The notes under the pieces are model-generated. The model did no database searches, had not been told where the DNA came from, and was given only the letters and a program-made list of their open reading frames with translations. A stretch of 64,000 nucleotides of DNA from NCBI RefSeq assembly GCF_019711535.1, contig NZ_JAIGNP010000002.1, positions 372,001-436,000 on the forward strand, given 5' to 3'. Shown here in pieces: positions 53,195-61,963 of this stretch (the stretch's first letter is position 1; every line of letters begins with the position of its first letter). A program made the translations under genes and the position numbers. Source of the DNA: Qipengyuania aestuarii (GTDB lineage: Bacteria > Pseudomonadota > Alphaproteobacteria > Sphingomonadales > Sphingomonadaceae).

Positions 53195-55009
53195 TTACAA
53201 TCCTGCCATAGCCAGCATCGAGGATGCGCCCTGTTCCGCTCCATCGGCATTCCGGCGGAACATGGCAAACAGTTCTCGGCCCATACCGCTGTCGGCCTCA
53301 GGCTCAGCAGCCGGGCTGCGTGCATCGAGATCGGCAGTCGTCGAAAGCGTTCCAGTTTCTGCGCATACGCGAACGATATCGCCGTCACGCAGTTTCGAAA
53401 GCGGACCACCGCCGAGCGCCTCGGGCGTACAATGGATCGCAGAGGGCACTTTGCCGCTGGCTCCTGACATGCGCCCATCGGTGACAAGCGCGACGCGGTA
53501 GCCGCGGTCCTGCAGCACGCCGAGCGCAGGGGTCAGCTTGTGCAATTCCGGCATGCCGTTGGCGCGCGGCCCCTGGTAGCGGACAACGACGACCACATCG
53601 CGATCGAGTTCGCCTTTCTTAAAGGCCTCGTTCACGCTGCGCTGGTCCTGGAATACCCGGCACGGCGCCTCGATCGTCCAGCGCTCGCGTTCGACGGCTG
53701 ACGACTTGAAACAGGCGCGGCCGAGATTGCCTTCGACGAGCCGCATGCCGCCATCGCTCTGGAATGGTTCTGATGCCGGGCGCAACATTTCCGGATCGCC
53801 GCTAGGCCCGGGGTCGCGCCAGGCGAGTGCATCGCCGTCCATTCCGGGTTCGCGGCTGTAGGATTCGAAACCGCCCTCCCAGACGGTGAGGATGTCCGCG
53901 TGGGCCAGACCCTCGTCGAGCAGGGTGCCTATGACATAGCCCATGCCGCCAGCGTCGTGGAAATGGTTCACATCGCCAGAGCCGTTAGGATAGACGCGGG
54001 CAACCAGTGGTACGGCGCGCGACAGTTCGGCAAGGTCGGTCCAGTCGAACTTGATACCCGCCGCCCGGGCCATGGCCGGAATGTGGATCGCATGATTTGT
54101 CGAGCCGCCGGTCGCAAGCAATCCGATCGCGGCGTTGATGATCGCCTTTTCGTCCACCACGCGGCCGAGCGGGCGATAATCGTCTCCGCTCTTACGCATG
54201 GCGGCGAGACGATGGGTGGCCGCACGGCTGACTTCCTGCCGCAGCTTGGCTCCGGGCGGTACGAAGGCCGCGCCTGGCACGTGGAGCCCCATCATCTCCA
54301 TCATCATCTGGTTGGAATTCGCTGTGCCGTAGAAGGTGCAAGTGCCAGGCGAATGATAGCTGCCCATTTCGCTCGCGAGCAGTTCTTCGCGTCCGACCTT
54401 GCCTTCTGCATAAAGCTGGCGGGTTTTCTGCTTTTCCTTGTTGGAAATACCGGTTCCCATCGGGCCCGATGGCACGAAGATGGCCGGCAGGTGGCCGAAG
54501 CGAAGTGCGCCCATCAACAGGCCGGGCACGATCTTGTCGCAAATGCCGAGCAGGGCCACGCCGTCATACATGGCATGGCTTAATGCAACCACGGTCGACA
54601 AGGCAATGGTGTCGCGGCTGAAGAGCGAGAGCTCCATGCCGTCTTCGCCCTGCGTGACGCCATCGCACATGGCAGGCGTGCCCCCCGCTACCTGGACGGT
54701 GGCGCCCACTTCGCGGGCCCAGATCTTCATGCGTTCCGGGTAGCGATGATAAGGCTGATGGGCCGAAAGCATGTCATTGTATGCGGTGACGATGCCCAGA
54801 TTGGGTCCGCGCGCAGCCATGATGGCCTTCTGATCATCCTCTGCGCCGGCATAGGCATGCGCGAGGTTGGAACACGACATAGTGCCGCGATTGACCTGGC
54901 GTTCGCCTTCGCGATCAATCAGGTCGAGATAGGCGGACCGCGTGGGCTTCGAATTCTCGATAACGCGTTCGGTCACGCGGCGGATCGTATCGTTGAGCGG
55001 TTTAGTCAT
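53195..55009 (-). CDS. edd: 6-phosphogluconate dehydratase
   Basis: Edd dehydrates 6-phosphogluconate to KDPG using an iron-sulfur cluster. The 604 residues show the IlvD/Edd-family motifs GIVTAYNDMLSAHQPYH, GTPAMCDGVTQG, LGICDKIVPGLLMGALRFGHLPAIFVPSGPM, GTCTFYGTANSNQMMMEMMGLHVPG and TDGRMSGASGKVPSAIH. GTC, CDK and the dehydratase-specific spacing mark it as Edd rather than dihydroxy-acid dehydratase. Its start overlaps the zwf stop by eight bases. Confidence 0.97.
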   Translation of the reverse strand: MTKPLNDTIRRVTERVIENSKPTRSAYLDLIDREGERQVNRGTMSCSNLAHAYAGAEDDQKAIMAARGPNLGIVTAYNDMLSAHQPYHRYPERMKIWAREVGATVQVAGGTPAMCDGVTQGEDGMELSLFSRDTIALSTVVALSHAMYDGVALLGICDKIVPGLLMGALRFGHLPAIFVPSGPMGTGISNKEKQKTRQLYAEGKVGREELLASEMGSYHSPGTCTFYGTANSNQMMMEMMGLHVPGAAFVPPGAKLRQEVSRAATHRLAAMRKSGDDYRPLGRVVDEKAIINAAIGLLATGGSTNHAIHIPAMARAAGIKFDWTDLAELSRAVPLVARVYPNGSGDVNHFHDAGGMGYVIGTLLDEGLAHADILTVWEGGFESYSREPGMDGDALAWRDPGPSGDPEMLRPASEPFQSDGGMRLVEGNLGRACFKSSAVERERWTIEAPCRVFQDQRSVNEAFKKGELDRDVVVVVRYQGPRANGMPELHKLTPALGVLQDRGYRVALVTDGRMSGASGKVPSAIHCTPEALGGGPLSKLRDGDIVRVCAETGTLSTTADLDARSPAAEPEADSGMGRELFAMFRRNADGAEQGASSMLAMAGL

Positions 55010-56450
55010 CGTGCCAGGTCACCCCGTCGCGTTCGGCAAGCGCCACGGCGGCACTGGGCCCCCATGTGCCTGCGGCGTAGGTTTTGGGCTGGATGTCGTT
55101 TTCCGCCCACAGATTGCGAATGTGATCGATGAAGTCCCACTGGGCCTCCACCTCGTCGCGCCGGACGAAAAGCGTCTGGTCCCCGTGGATGAGGTCGAGC
55201 AACAGGCGTTCGTAGGCAATCCGCCGCACCACGTCCGAAAATGCATCGGGCATGGCGATATCCAGCGGCACCGGGCGCAGGCGCAAGCCTTCGCTACCCA
55301 GCCCAGGCACTTTCGCCATCATAGTAAGCTGGATATTTTCCTTGGGTTGAATTTCGATAACCAGCCGGTTGGGTTCGGTGCGCGCGCCGCGACCTTCGAA
55401 AATGGAATGCGGAATACAGCGGAACTGAACCACGATTTCCGTGATTCGCTCCGGCATCCGCTTGCCGTGACGCAGGTAGAACGGCACGCCGCGCCAGCGC
55501 CAGTTGTCGACATGAGCCTTTAATGCGACGTAGGTCTCGGTGCCGCTATCCTTGCCCAGTTCCTCGTCATAGCCGGGGACACTTTTGCCGTCGAGGGCGC
55601 CGGCGCGATACTGGCCGGTGACCACTTCTTCCGGCTTGGCCGGACGCAACGCTCGCAGTACCTTGACCTTCTCATCGCGCACAGCAGTCGCATCGAAGCT
55701 GGTAGGAGGCTCCATCGCCACCAGAGCGAGGAGTTGCAGCATATGGTTCTGGACCATGTCGCGCAGGGCGCCGCTGTCATCATAGTAGGCAACCCGCGAT
55801 TCCAGACCCACCGTTTCAGCCACGGTGATCTGGACATGCTCGATGTAGTTGGAATTCCACACCGGCTCGAGCAGGATGTTGGCGAACCGGAGCGCCAGGA
55901 GATTCTGCACTGTCTCCTTGCCGAGATAGTGGTCAATGCGGAAGATGCGGTCTTCATTGAAGGCCTGCGCGACGGCATCATTGATTTCGCGGCTGCTTTC
56001 CAGATCTGTGCCCAGCGGCTTTTCGAGGGCAATGCGCGCATTGCCCTTGGTCAGGCCAACCCGCTTCAGCCCCGAAATCGTCGGTTCAAAAAGGCTGGGT
56101 GCGGTGGACAGGAAAATCGCCAGACCTTTGTAATTTCCGACTTCCCTGGCGAGTTCGTCATATCCTTCCGGCGTTGTCGCATCGACGGGAACGTAGCTGA
56201 TCTGATTAAGGAAATCCGCCATCGGGCCGCGCCTGTTCTTGGGAAGGTATTTCTCCAAGGCTTCGCGCGCGAAATCGCGAAATTCTCTCGTGGTCATTTC
56301 CGACCGAGCAGTCGCCACGATGCGCAGATCCTTGCCGATTAACCCGTCTGCATGCAGGGCGCACAGCGATGGCAGCAGCATGCGCTGGGACAGGTCGCCG
56401 GTCGCTCCGAAAAGGAGCAGGCGATCGGCTTCGAACTTCATTTCGGGCAT
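55002..56450 (-). CDS. zwf: Glucose-6-phosphate 1-dehydrogenase
   Basis: Zwf oxidises glucose 6-phosphate to 6-phosphogluconolactone and makes NADPH or NADH. The 482 residues show the cofactor loop FGATGDLSQRM (14-24), EKPLGTDL, and the active-site RIDHYLGKE (171-179). It is the first gene of the Entner-Doudoroff operon. No pgl for the lactonase step is present; that step may be spontaneous or encoded elsewhere. Confidence 0.97.
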   Translation of the reverse strand: MPEMKFEADRLLLFGATGDLSQRMLLPSLCALHADGLIGKDLRIVATARSEMTTREFRDFAREALEKYLPKNRRGPMADFLNQISYVPVDATTPEGYDELAREVGNYKGLAIFLSTAPSLFEPTISGLKRVGLTKGNARIALEKPLGTDLESSREINDAVAQAFNEDRIFRIDHYLGKETVQNLLALRFANILLEPVWNSNYIEHVQITVAETVGLESRVAYYDDSGALRDMVQNHMLQLLALVAMEPPTSFDATAVRDEKVKVLRALRPAKPEEVVTGQYRAGALDGKSVPGYDEELGKDSGTETYVALKAHVDNWRWRGVPFYLRHGKRMPERITEIVVQFRCIPHSIFEGRGARTEPNRLVIEIQPKENIQLTMMAKVPGLGSEGLRLRPVPLDIAMPDAFSDVVRRIAYERLLLDLIHGDQTLFVRRDEVEAQWDFIDHIRNLWAENDIQPKTYAAGTWGPSAAVALAERDGVTWHDD

Positions 56451-56549
56451 GTACCGTCCATCGGCATCTTTCCTCCCACACTCTGCCGAGTATCAGCCGC
56501 CTCCCTTGAGCGCCAGAGGGCCGCATTCCTATTCGTGGTCAAGCTGCGG

Positions 56550-57347
56550 CTAGTCCGCAGTAACGCTTATCTGCTTGTCGCCGAAGTCGGTCATCCCGAA
56601 GCTGGTGAGAAAGCTTACGTCTGCCGCGTCGCGGCCAACACCGATTTTCACTGTATGCGCTGGATCGGCCATGCCGGTAGCATCGACCATCTGCCACGTA
56701 CCTCCGCCCTCGGTTTCTGGGTCGCCCAGGAAGACCTCGGCGATGGCGTGAAAATCGGGCGGTTCGACACCGGGCGCGTAGCAGGCAACATAACGCGCCG
56801 GGATCGCGCTGGCGCGCGCCATGGCGATTAGTACGTGTGCGTAATCCCGGCAAATGCCTTGCCGGGCAACAAAACTGTCGAGAGCGGTTGTCTGCGGACC
56901 CGATACGCCGGCAGCATAAGTGAACTTGTCCGCGATCCAATCGCGGATGGCAGCGATCCGCGCACCGCCGGTCGTATCCGAGAACTCTTCCTGCACCAGT
57001 GTTTGCAGCGTGTCGGCTGCGCAGTAACGGCTGTCGAAAAGGTATTGTACCACTTCGCCTGGCATGTCGTGCGGGGCGAGGCGCTTCAGCGTCTTGAGAT
57101 CGGCAAGCTGACGATCGATTTCGACCTGTGCGACATACGAAACGGAAAACTCGCCTTCAGCCCTGATCCAGATCCGCTCGCCGATGCTGTCCTGTGCCGG
57201 GACACGAGCGCAATGTTCCGCCACGGAAAGTTCCGTGTGGCAGGAAAGGATACGCTGCTCCGGAACGTGCGCAGCCTCGAACTGAAGCAATACGTCGGTG
57301 ATGTCGGGAAGAGAGAACGAAAATTTCGTTTCGATATTAATGGCCAT
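56550..57347 (-). CDS. Transglutaminase-like cysteine protease-fold protein
   Basis: The 265-residue protein has an N-terminal beta domain (about 1-95) and a transglutaminase-like core with the triad C166 (GICRDYAH), H200 (DFHAIAEVF) and D222 (VDATG). Bacterial relatives act as proteases, peptidases or crosslinkers, and many sit beside alpha-E and circularly permuted ATP-grasp proteins; neither is present here. No signal peptide is seen, so it is probably cytoplasmic. The substrate is unknown. It is expressed on its own, with an A/T-rich promoter region upstream. Confidence 0.88.
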   Translation of the reverse strand: MAINIETKFSFSLPDITDVLLQFEAAHVPEQRILSCHTELSVAEHCARVPAQDSIGERIWIRAEGEFSVSYVAQVEIDRQLADLKTLKRLAPHDMPGEVVQYLFDSRYCAADTLQTLVQEEFSDTTGGARIAAIRDWIADKFTYAAGVSGPQTTALDSFVARQGICRDYAHVLIAMARASAIPARYVACYAPGVEPPDFHAIAEVFLGDPETEGGGTWQMVDATGMADPAHTVKIGVGRDAADVSFLTSFGMTDFGDKQISVTAD

Positions 57348-57405
57348 CTGAACGAAACGCCCTAAATCGAAAAACGTTTCAATAGTAATAAAATAAAAAA
57401 TGCAT

Positions 57406-57435
57406 GAAAAGGGCTCCTAAAAAAGGAGCCCTTTC
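57406..57435. terminator. Strong bidirectional intrinsic terminator
   Basis: GGGCTCC (57411-57417) pairs with GGAGCCC (57425-57431) around TAAAAAA, with AAAA on the left and TTTC on the right extending the stem. Read from the minus strand it closes the short unit containing the 11-codon frame at 57458-57493. Confidence 0.85.
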
Positions 57436-57457
57436 AAGTATTGCGGTAAAAACGGGC

Positions 57458-57493
57458 TTATTTTCCTAAAAGCCAGCCCCAAAAGTCCCACAT
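57458..57493 (-). CDS. Candidate 11-residue Trp-rich micropeptide or leader peptide
   Basis: On the minus strand, ATG at 57493 opens MWDFWGWLLGK and TAA closes it at 57458. The perfect Shine-Dalgarno AAGGAGG lies five bases before the ATG. Three of eleven residues are tryptophan, and the core is amphipathic/hydrophobic. The SD is one arm of the hairpin at 57495-57528, so its access would depend on RNA folding, and a strong terminator follows 23 bases after the stop. Upstream is the end of the CHASE2-EAL gene (67 bases away). The length is too short for statistical support; it could be an accidental frame behind a terminator. I recognise no family. Confidence 0.4.
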   Translation of the reverse strand: MWDFWGWLLGK

Positions 57494-57494
57494 A

Positions 57495-57528
57495 AAAACC
57501 TCCTTAGTGGCGTTCACAAGGAGGTTTT
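57495..57528. promoter_or_regulatory. Hairpin sequestering the Shine-Dalgarno of the 11-codon frame, also terminator-like
   Basis: AAAACCTCCTT (57495-57505) pairs perfectly with AAGGAGGTTTT (57518-57528), with an extra GTG/CAC pairing (57507-57509, 57515-57517) after a bulged A and a GCGTT loop. On the minus strand it follows the CHASE2-EAL gene and ends in TTTTT, so it may terminate that transcript. The same arm holds the AAGGAGG ribosome site. Confidence 0.7.
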
Positions 57529-57559
57529 CTTTTAACCAACAATGTTTGTAAAGTGAAAA

Positions 57560-59902
57560 TTATGCCTTGGCAGAATCCGCTTCTTCTAAGCTACTGAATT
57601 CATTTATTTCTTCTAGACTCATTGGGTGGGCTAGAATATAGCCCTGTACGTGCGTGCAACCCATTTGGGTGAGCAATTTCACAGTTTCCAAGTCTTCGGC
57701 ACCTTCTGCCACGATCCCGATTCGTGCCTCTCTACCCATTTCGACAATGCTGCTTACGATCGCCTTTGCCTTTTCACTTCTCGCCATGTTCGCGACGAAC
57801 AAGCGATCTATCTTCACCTCATCGAAAGGCAGGGCAAAGAAGGTTTCGAAGTTGGTTTCGCCAACTCCGAAATCGTCGATGGAAATGCGGGCGCCCATAG
57901 ATTTTAACTCGCTCAGTACGAGTTCAGCAGTCTGAAGGTCGCCGATACGAGAGGTCTCTGTGACTTCTAAAATCAGAAAGCGCGGATCGAACCCTGTTGC
58001 ATGAAGTGCGTTTCGCATCAGGCCCACCACCCTCATGTCCGAGAGCAAGGTCGCCGAAATATTGATCGACATAGTAAGTGACCGACCCCGGAAATGCATT
58101 AGGCGCCCTGCAGCACAGGCCGTACGAAAAACGAATTCCGTGAGAGCCTCCATCCGCCCAGCCTTTTCGCACTGAGCGATGAAATTCATTGGGGGGATAA
58201 AGCCGCGCACCGGATCTTTCCAACGCACCAAAGCCTCGGCGCCGGTCATCATGCCGTTTCTCGTATCAATCTTTGGCTGGTAGACGCAAAATATCTCTCC
58301 AGCCTCCATCGCTTCGTCGATGCGGGCTCGCAAAGAGAGGTCCCACAACTCATCGAATCGCGAATTGCTTTCCGCAATCTTGATTGGTTGAAGTGCTTCG
58401 GAGCTTTCTTCTGCTGCAGCTACGGCCGCAGCAAGCCTGGTAGCTGGATCGCCATCCAAGCTGGCTACGCCGAAGCTAATGCCAACATCGATAGATGAAC
58501 CAGCGACATAGATCGGCGCAGCGAAAAGAGCTCTAAGTCCCTCAAGATGGTCGGCTAATTGCTCGACATCATCTTCAGTCGTATGCCAAGCTATGTGATG
58601 ACCTTCGGAATAAAGAATACGATCTGTATTCGTCGTTTGTAGGCGCTCGACCAATTTGAGGGTGTATTTCGTCCGATCGATACGGGGCAGTGTTTTAAAA
58701 ACATGTTCGTAGCCATGGATGCGCGCAACGACGATATGGCCGCGCGCCTCAGTATCATTCGCAAGTTCTACTTCCAACGCCCGCAATTTCGGGAGGCCTG
58801 TCTCATCATCGACCAGAGCAAGCCGGTCCTTCCAGCGAGAGCGAGAACGGAGCATCCCAAAGATCGTTAGTAATGCAGTGGGATACGAAAGTTCCGCTCT
58901 GAAGCCCTCTAAATTACCTATGTAAAGGATAAGCGGGAGGGAAAGTGCAAGCAGTAGATAGGCTGCGCGCCGCGTTGTTTTTGCGCGTATGAAAAGGAGG
59001 ATAAGCAGCGCTAAAGTGAAGTAAAAAGCGAGAGCCTGAAAGCCTCCGACGAACTCAAGCTGACCAGTTTTGATGGTTTCGGCGCCATAGATGTCGATGT
59101 AGGTCTCAGGTACGACAAAGTTGCCCGGGGCTCGCGTTCGGATCTGGGTTATGCGGGCCTCTTTGCCTATAACAACTATCCGGCCAGCGACTGGCTCACT
59201 GCTTCGTTCAGAGAGAAGATCTGATAGCTCTATGTGTACTATGTCTTGGGAATCTATAGCATAATCAATCCAGAAATCGCCGTTACGAAGGTCTTCAATT
59301 CCTGCAAGAGACGCGGCTAGTGAGGGTAGGCGCTTACCATCTACCTCGTGTGCGTAGTCGCGCGTCCACGTAAAGCCTGTCCAATTGCTAGTGTCTCGCG
59401 AAATAACCCGCTGCGCATCCCCGCCGATCTCAGGCATGGTCCGGAGCGTGCGATCGCCGGACGTGACTTTACGCTCAAGCTGATCGACCAGTATGGCTCG
59501 TGTACCTAGCGCCGCTATCGCATCAGCTAGCTCCCTATCAGCCTGCTCGGTGGAACGTGTGGGGAATGCAAGGTCGATGTAGACTCTCGCCACATCTCGA
59601 TCTGCTAGTGCGTGCAAGGCTGCGGCGAGTTGTGTCCTGCCTTCGGGCTGGGCGCTGTGGGTTATGTCTGCGTCCGTGCTGACGAAAACAATATCGCCAG
59701 AAGGTTCATGAGTAGACAGACGGGACTGGACCACCCAGCTCAGCTGATCGATCGGGCTCAGCACCAGCCCCGCAAAAAGGACGAACGCGATAAGGGCGCT
59801 CACCAGCAGATCCTTGATGCGTTGCCCCGCGCCGAGGGGCAACCGCGACAACGGCTGGCGCAGCTTCCGTGTCAAACGGTCCAAAGAGCGGACGGTCGTC
59901 AT
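57560..59902 (-). CDS. CHASE2 sensor - degenerate GGDEF - EAL cyclic-di-GMP phosphodiesterase
   Basis: The 780-residue inner-membrane protein has a helix at about 31-50, a CHASE2 extracytoplasmic domain (about 55-285), and three more helices (about 290-306, 312-328, 338-351). A degenerate GGDEF domain (about 362-510) follows, with EGHHI at 433-437 in place of GGDEF, then an intact EAL domain (about 525-765). The EAL motif with E556, SINIS, EVTET, DDFG, VKIDR, EGAED and VQGYI are all present, so c-di-GMP hydrolysis is expected but not synthesis. The ATG start has AGGGG six bases upstream. The third-position A/T content appears higher than in its neighbours. Confidence 0.93.
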   Translation of the reverse strand: MTTVRSLDRLTRKLRQPLSRLPLGAGQRIKDLLVSALIAFVLFAGLVLSPIDQLSWVVQSRLSTHEPSGDIVFVSTDADITHSAQPEGRTQLAAALHALADRDVARVYIDLAFPTRSTEQADRELADAIAALGTRAILVDQLERKVTSGDRTLRTMPEIGGDAQRVISRDTSNWTGFTWTRDYAHEVDGKRLPSLAASLAGIEDLRNGDFWIDYAIDSQDIVHIELSDLLSERSSEPVAGRIVVIGKEARITQIRTRAPGNFVVPETYIDIYGAETIKTGQLEFVGGFQALAFYFTLALLILLFIRAKTTRRAAYLLLALSLPLILYIGNLEGFRAELSYPTALLTIFGMLRSRSRWKDRLALVDDETGLPKLRALEVELANDTEARGHIVVARIHGYEHVFKTLPRIDRTKYTLKLVERLQTTNTDRILYSEGHHIAWHTTEDDVEQLADHLEGLRALFAAPIYVAGSSIDVGISFGVASLDGDPATRLAAAVAAAEESSEALQPIKIAESNSRFDELWDLSLRARIDEAMEAGEIFCVYQPKIDTRNGMMTGAEALVRWKDPVRGFIPPMNFIAQCEKAGRMEALTEFVFRTACAAGRLMHFRGRSLTMSINISATLLSDMRVVGLMRNALHATGFDPRFLILEVTETSRIGDLQTAELVLSELKSMGARISIDDFGVGETNFETFFALPFDEVKIDRLFVANMARSEKAKAIVSSIVEMGREARIGIVAEGAEDLETVKLLTQMGCTHVQGYILAHPMSLEEINEFSSLEEADSAKA

Positions 59903-59974
59903 CGCGCACCCCTATGAAGCGGATCTACTTAATATTCTTTCTACGAAGTTACCGTTTTCATCTGCGACCCTAGG

Positions 59975-59994
59975 TAAACCTCGCAATAGTGAGG
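59975..59994. repeat. Inverted repeat AACCTC-N8-GAGGTT upstream of the CHASE2-EAL gene
   Basis: A six-base inverted repeat about 75-90 bases upstream of the start at 59902, within the 249-base spacer to rimO. It may be an operator; no regulator is suggested by the sequence. Confidence 0.4.
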
Positions 59995-60151
59995 TTAAGA
60001 GTTGGTTAGGAGAAGAATTCCGCATATCCTTCGCCCGAGCAAAGCCCCATTCCCGCGGAAATGCAATGCCTTTTACCCGCGAAATTAACGGCATAGAAAA
60101 TCACTTCCTTTTCGGAGCGGTCTGCCGAGGGGCGCCGGGAGACCCAAATCC

Positions 60152-61525
60152 TCAGGCGGGAGCCGCAAAGAGATCGTGCGCGTCGCCATCCTCGACCACG
60201 GCGGAGACGATATCCCCGGCGGCCAGTGTGGCCGGCACATCGCGCAGAAAGACCGCACCGTCGATCTCCGGCGCATCGGCCTGGCTGCGGCCCGTGGCGC
60301 CGATATCGCCGTCCTCGTCCGGTTCGCCTACCTCGTCGATGATCACCGGAATGGTCTTGCCGATCCGCGCCTGCAGCTTGGCGGCGCTGATCCGCTCGGT
60401 CACTTCCATGATCCGGGCATAGCGTTCCTCCTTGACCGCTTCGGGCACAGGATCGGGCAGGGCGTTGGCCTGCGCGCCTTCCACCGGTTCGAAACGGAAC
60501 GCGCCCACCCGGTCGAGCTGCGCTTCTTCCAGCCAGTCGAGCAGATATTTGAAATCGTCCTCGGTCTCGCCGGGAAAGCCGACCACGAAGCTCGAGCGGA
60601 TCGCGATCTCGGGGCAGATTTCCCGCCAGCCCTTCAGCCGCTCGAGCACCTTGGCCTCGTTCGCCGGGCGTTTCATGGCGCGCAGCACCTTGGGGCTGGC
60701 GTGCTGGAAGGGGATGTCGAGATAGGGCGTCAGCAGCCCCTCGGCCATCAGCGGGATGACCGCATCGACATGGGGATAGGGATAGACATAATGCAGCCGC
60801 ACCCAGGGCGGCACGCCGCCGCCGATGTCGAGCTGGCCCAGCTCGCGTGCGAGATCGGTCATGTGGGCGCGCACTTCGCGGCCCTTCCATTCGCGGCTCT
60901 CGTGGCGCGTATCGACGCCGTAAGCGCTGGTGTCCTGGCTGATAACCAGCAGTTCCTTCGTTCCCGCCGCGACCAGTTTCTCCGCCTCGCGCAGCACGGC
61001 ATCGATCCGGCGGCTGGCCAGCTTCCCGCGCAGATCGGGAATGATGCAAAAGGCGCAGGAGTGATTGCAGCCTTCGGAAATCTTGAGATAGCTGTAGTGC
61101 CGCGGCGTCAGCTTCACATCGGGCTGCGGGATCAGATCGATGAACGGTCCCTGGCTCGGCGGCGCATGTTCATGCACGGCCTCCACCACGGCTTCGTACT
61201 GATGGGCTCCGGTCACGGCCAGCACGCTGGGATGCGCGGCGCGAATGGCCTCGGCCTCGTCGCCCATGCAGCCGGTCACGATCACCCGCCCGTTTTCTGC
61301 AATCGCCTCGCCGATCGCCTGCAGGCTCTCTTCCTTGGCGCTGTCGAGAAAGCCGCAAGTGTTCACCAGCACCACGTCGGCGCCGGCATAATCGGGGCTC
61401 ATCGCATAGCCATCGGCGCGCAGCCGCGTGAGGATGCGTTCGCTATCGACCAGCGCCTTGGGGCAGCCGAGAGAAACCATGCCGACCTTCTTCTGGTCGG
61501 GGATCGAGGTGGTGGAGGTGTTCAT
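60152..61525 (-). CDS. rimO: Ribosomal protein S12 methylthiotransferase RimO
   Basis: RimO adds a methylthio group to Asp89 of ribosomal protein S12 using two iron-sulfur clusters and S-adenosylmethionine. The 457 residues have the N-terminal UPF0004 cysteines C21, C57 and C86, and the radical-[11 protein letters not shown] at 153-160 (C153, C157, C160). [17 protein letters not shown] and a C-terminal TRAM domain (about 380-455) follow. [13 protein letters not shown] at the start is characteristic of RimO rather than MiaB. It has no operon partner. Confidence 0.97.
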   Translation of the reverse strand: MNTSTTSIPDQKKVGMVSLGCPKALVDSERILTRLRADGYAMSPDYAGADVVLVNTCGFLDSAKEESLQAIGEAIAENGRVIVTGCMGDEAEAIRAAHPSVLAVTGAHQYEAVVEAVHEHAPPSQGPFIDLIPQPDVKLTPRHYSYLKISEGCNHSCAFCIIPDLRGKLASRRIDAVLREAEKLVAAGTKELLVISQDTSAYGVDTRHESREWKGREVRAHMTDLARELGQLDIGGGVPPWVRLHYVYPYPHVDAVIPLMAEGLLTPYLDIPFQHASPKVLRAMKRPANEAKVLERLKGWREICPEIAIRSSFVVGFPGETEDDFKYLLDWLEEAQLDRVGAFRFEPVEGAQANALPDPVPEAVKEERYARIMEVTERISAAKLQARIGKTIPVIIDEVGEPDEDGDIGATGRSQADAPEIDGAVFLRDVPATLAAGDIVSAVVEDGDAHDLFAAPA

Positions 61526-61590
61526 AGCAATGTCCGTAAATTCGCGCGCGCCCCTACACGAAGCGAGGCCTGCGCGCTAGGAGGCACGGC

Positions 61591-61959
61591 ATGGGACCCG
61601 TAAACTGGATCGCGGTTGTGGCCGCATGGTTCGTCGCCGCGCTGCTGGGCGTGGCTTTCTATGGCCGGGCATCGACGCCGCGCCCGCCCTATCTTCTGCA
61701 TGCACTAGCCGCGCTGCTGATGTTCGCCAGCGCCGCCATGCTGGGCCATATGTTCGCACGGGTCGGCAGCGAGACGCTGGAAACCAAATGGTGGCTTTAT
61801 TTCATGATGGCGGGCGGACTGGCGCTCACCTTCATCGGTCCGGCGATTGTCATCACCGCCGTGCGCCGCGCGGAGCCCATTCGCCGCGCGCTGTTCGATT
61901 GGGGTTTCTGGCTTGTCGCCTATCTGGCGATGGGCGGGGTATTCCTGCTGCTGGGCTGA
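61591..61959 (+). CDS. Small four-helix membrane protein, DUF1761-like
   Basis: The 122-residue protein has four predicted helices (about 5-24, 34-53, 68-88, 100-120). The opening GPVNWIAVVAAWFVAALLGVAFYGR resembles DUF1761 proteins, which begin NWxAVxxA and have about 130 residues. Function is unknown. It sits between divergent rimO and convergent potassium channel genes. Confidence 0.7.
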   Translation: MGPVNWIAVVAAWFVAALLGVAFYGRASTPRPPYLLHALAALLMFASAAMLGHMFARVGSETLETKWWLYFMMAGGLALTFIGPAIVITAVRRAEPIRRALFDWGFWLVAYLAMGGVFLLLG

Positions 61960-61963
61960 ACGA

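Noticed and set aside
57354..57380. GAAACG-N15-CGTTTC inverted repeat upstream of the transglutaminase gene
   Set aside because: Short arms and a wide spacer in an A/T-rich region; likely chance without comparative support.
59912..60094. 60-codon minus-strand frame just upstream of the CHASE2-EAL gene
   Set aside because: It has AAGGAAG at an over-long distance from its ATG and no recognisable family. It could be real, but I cannot support it.
60176..61603. 475-codon plus-strand open frame opposite rimO
   Set aside because: It mirrors rimO exactly and has no recognisable domain; rimO has all cluster cysteines.
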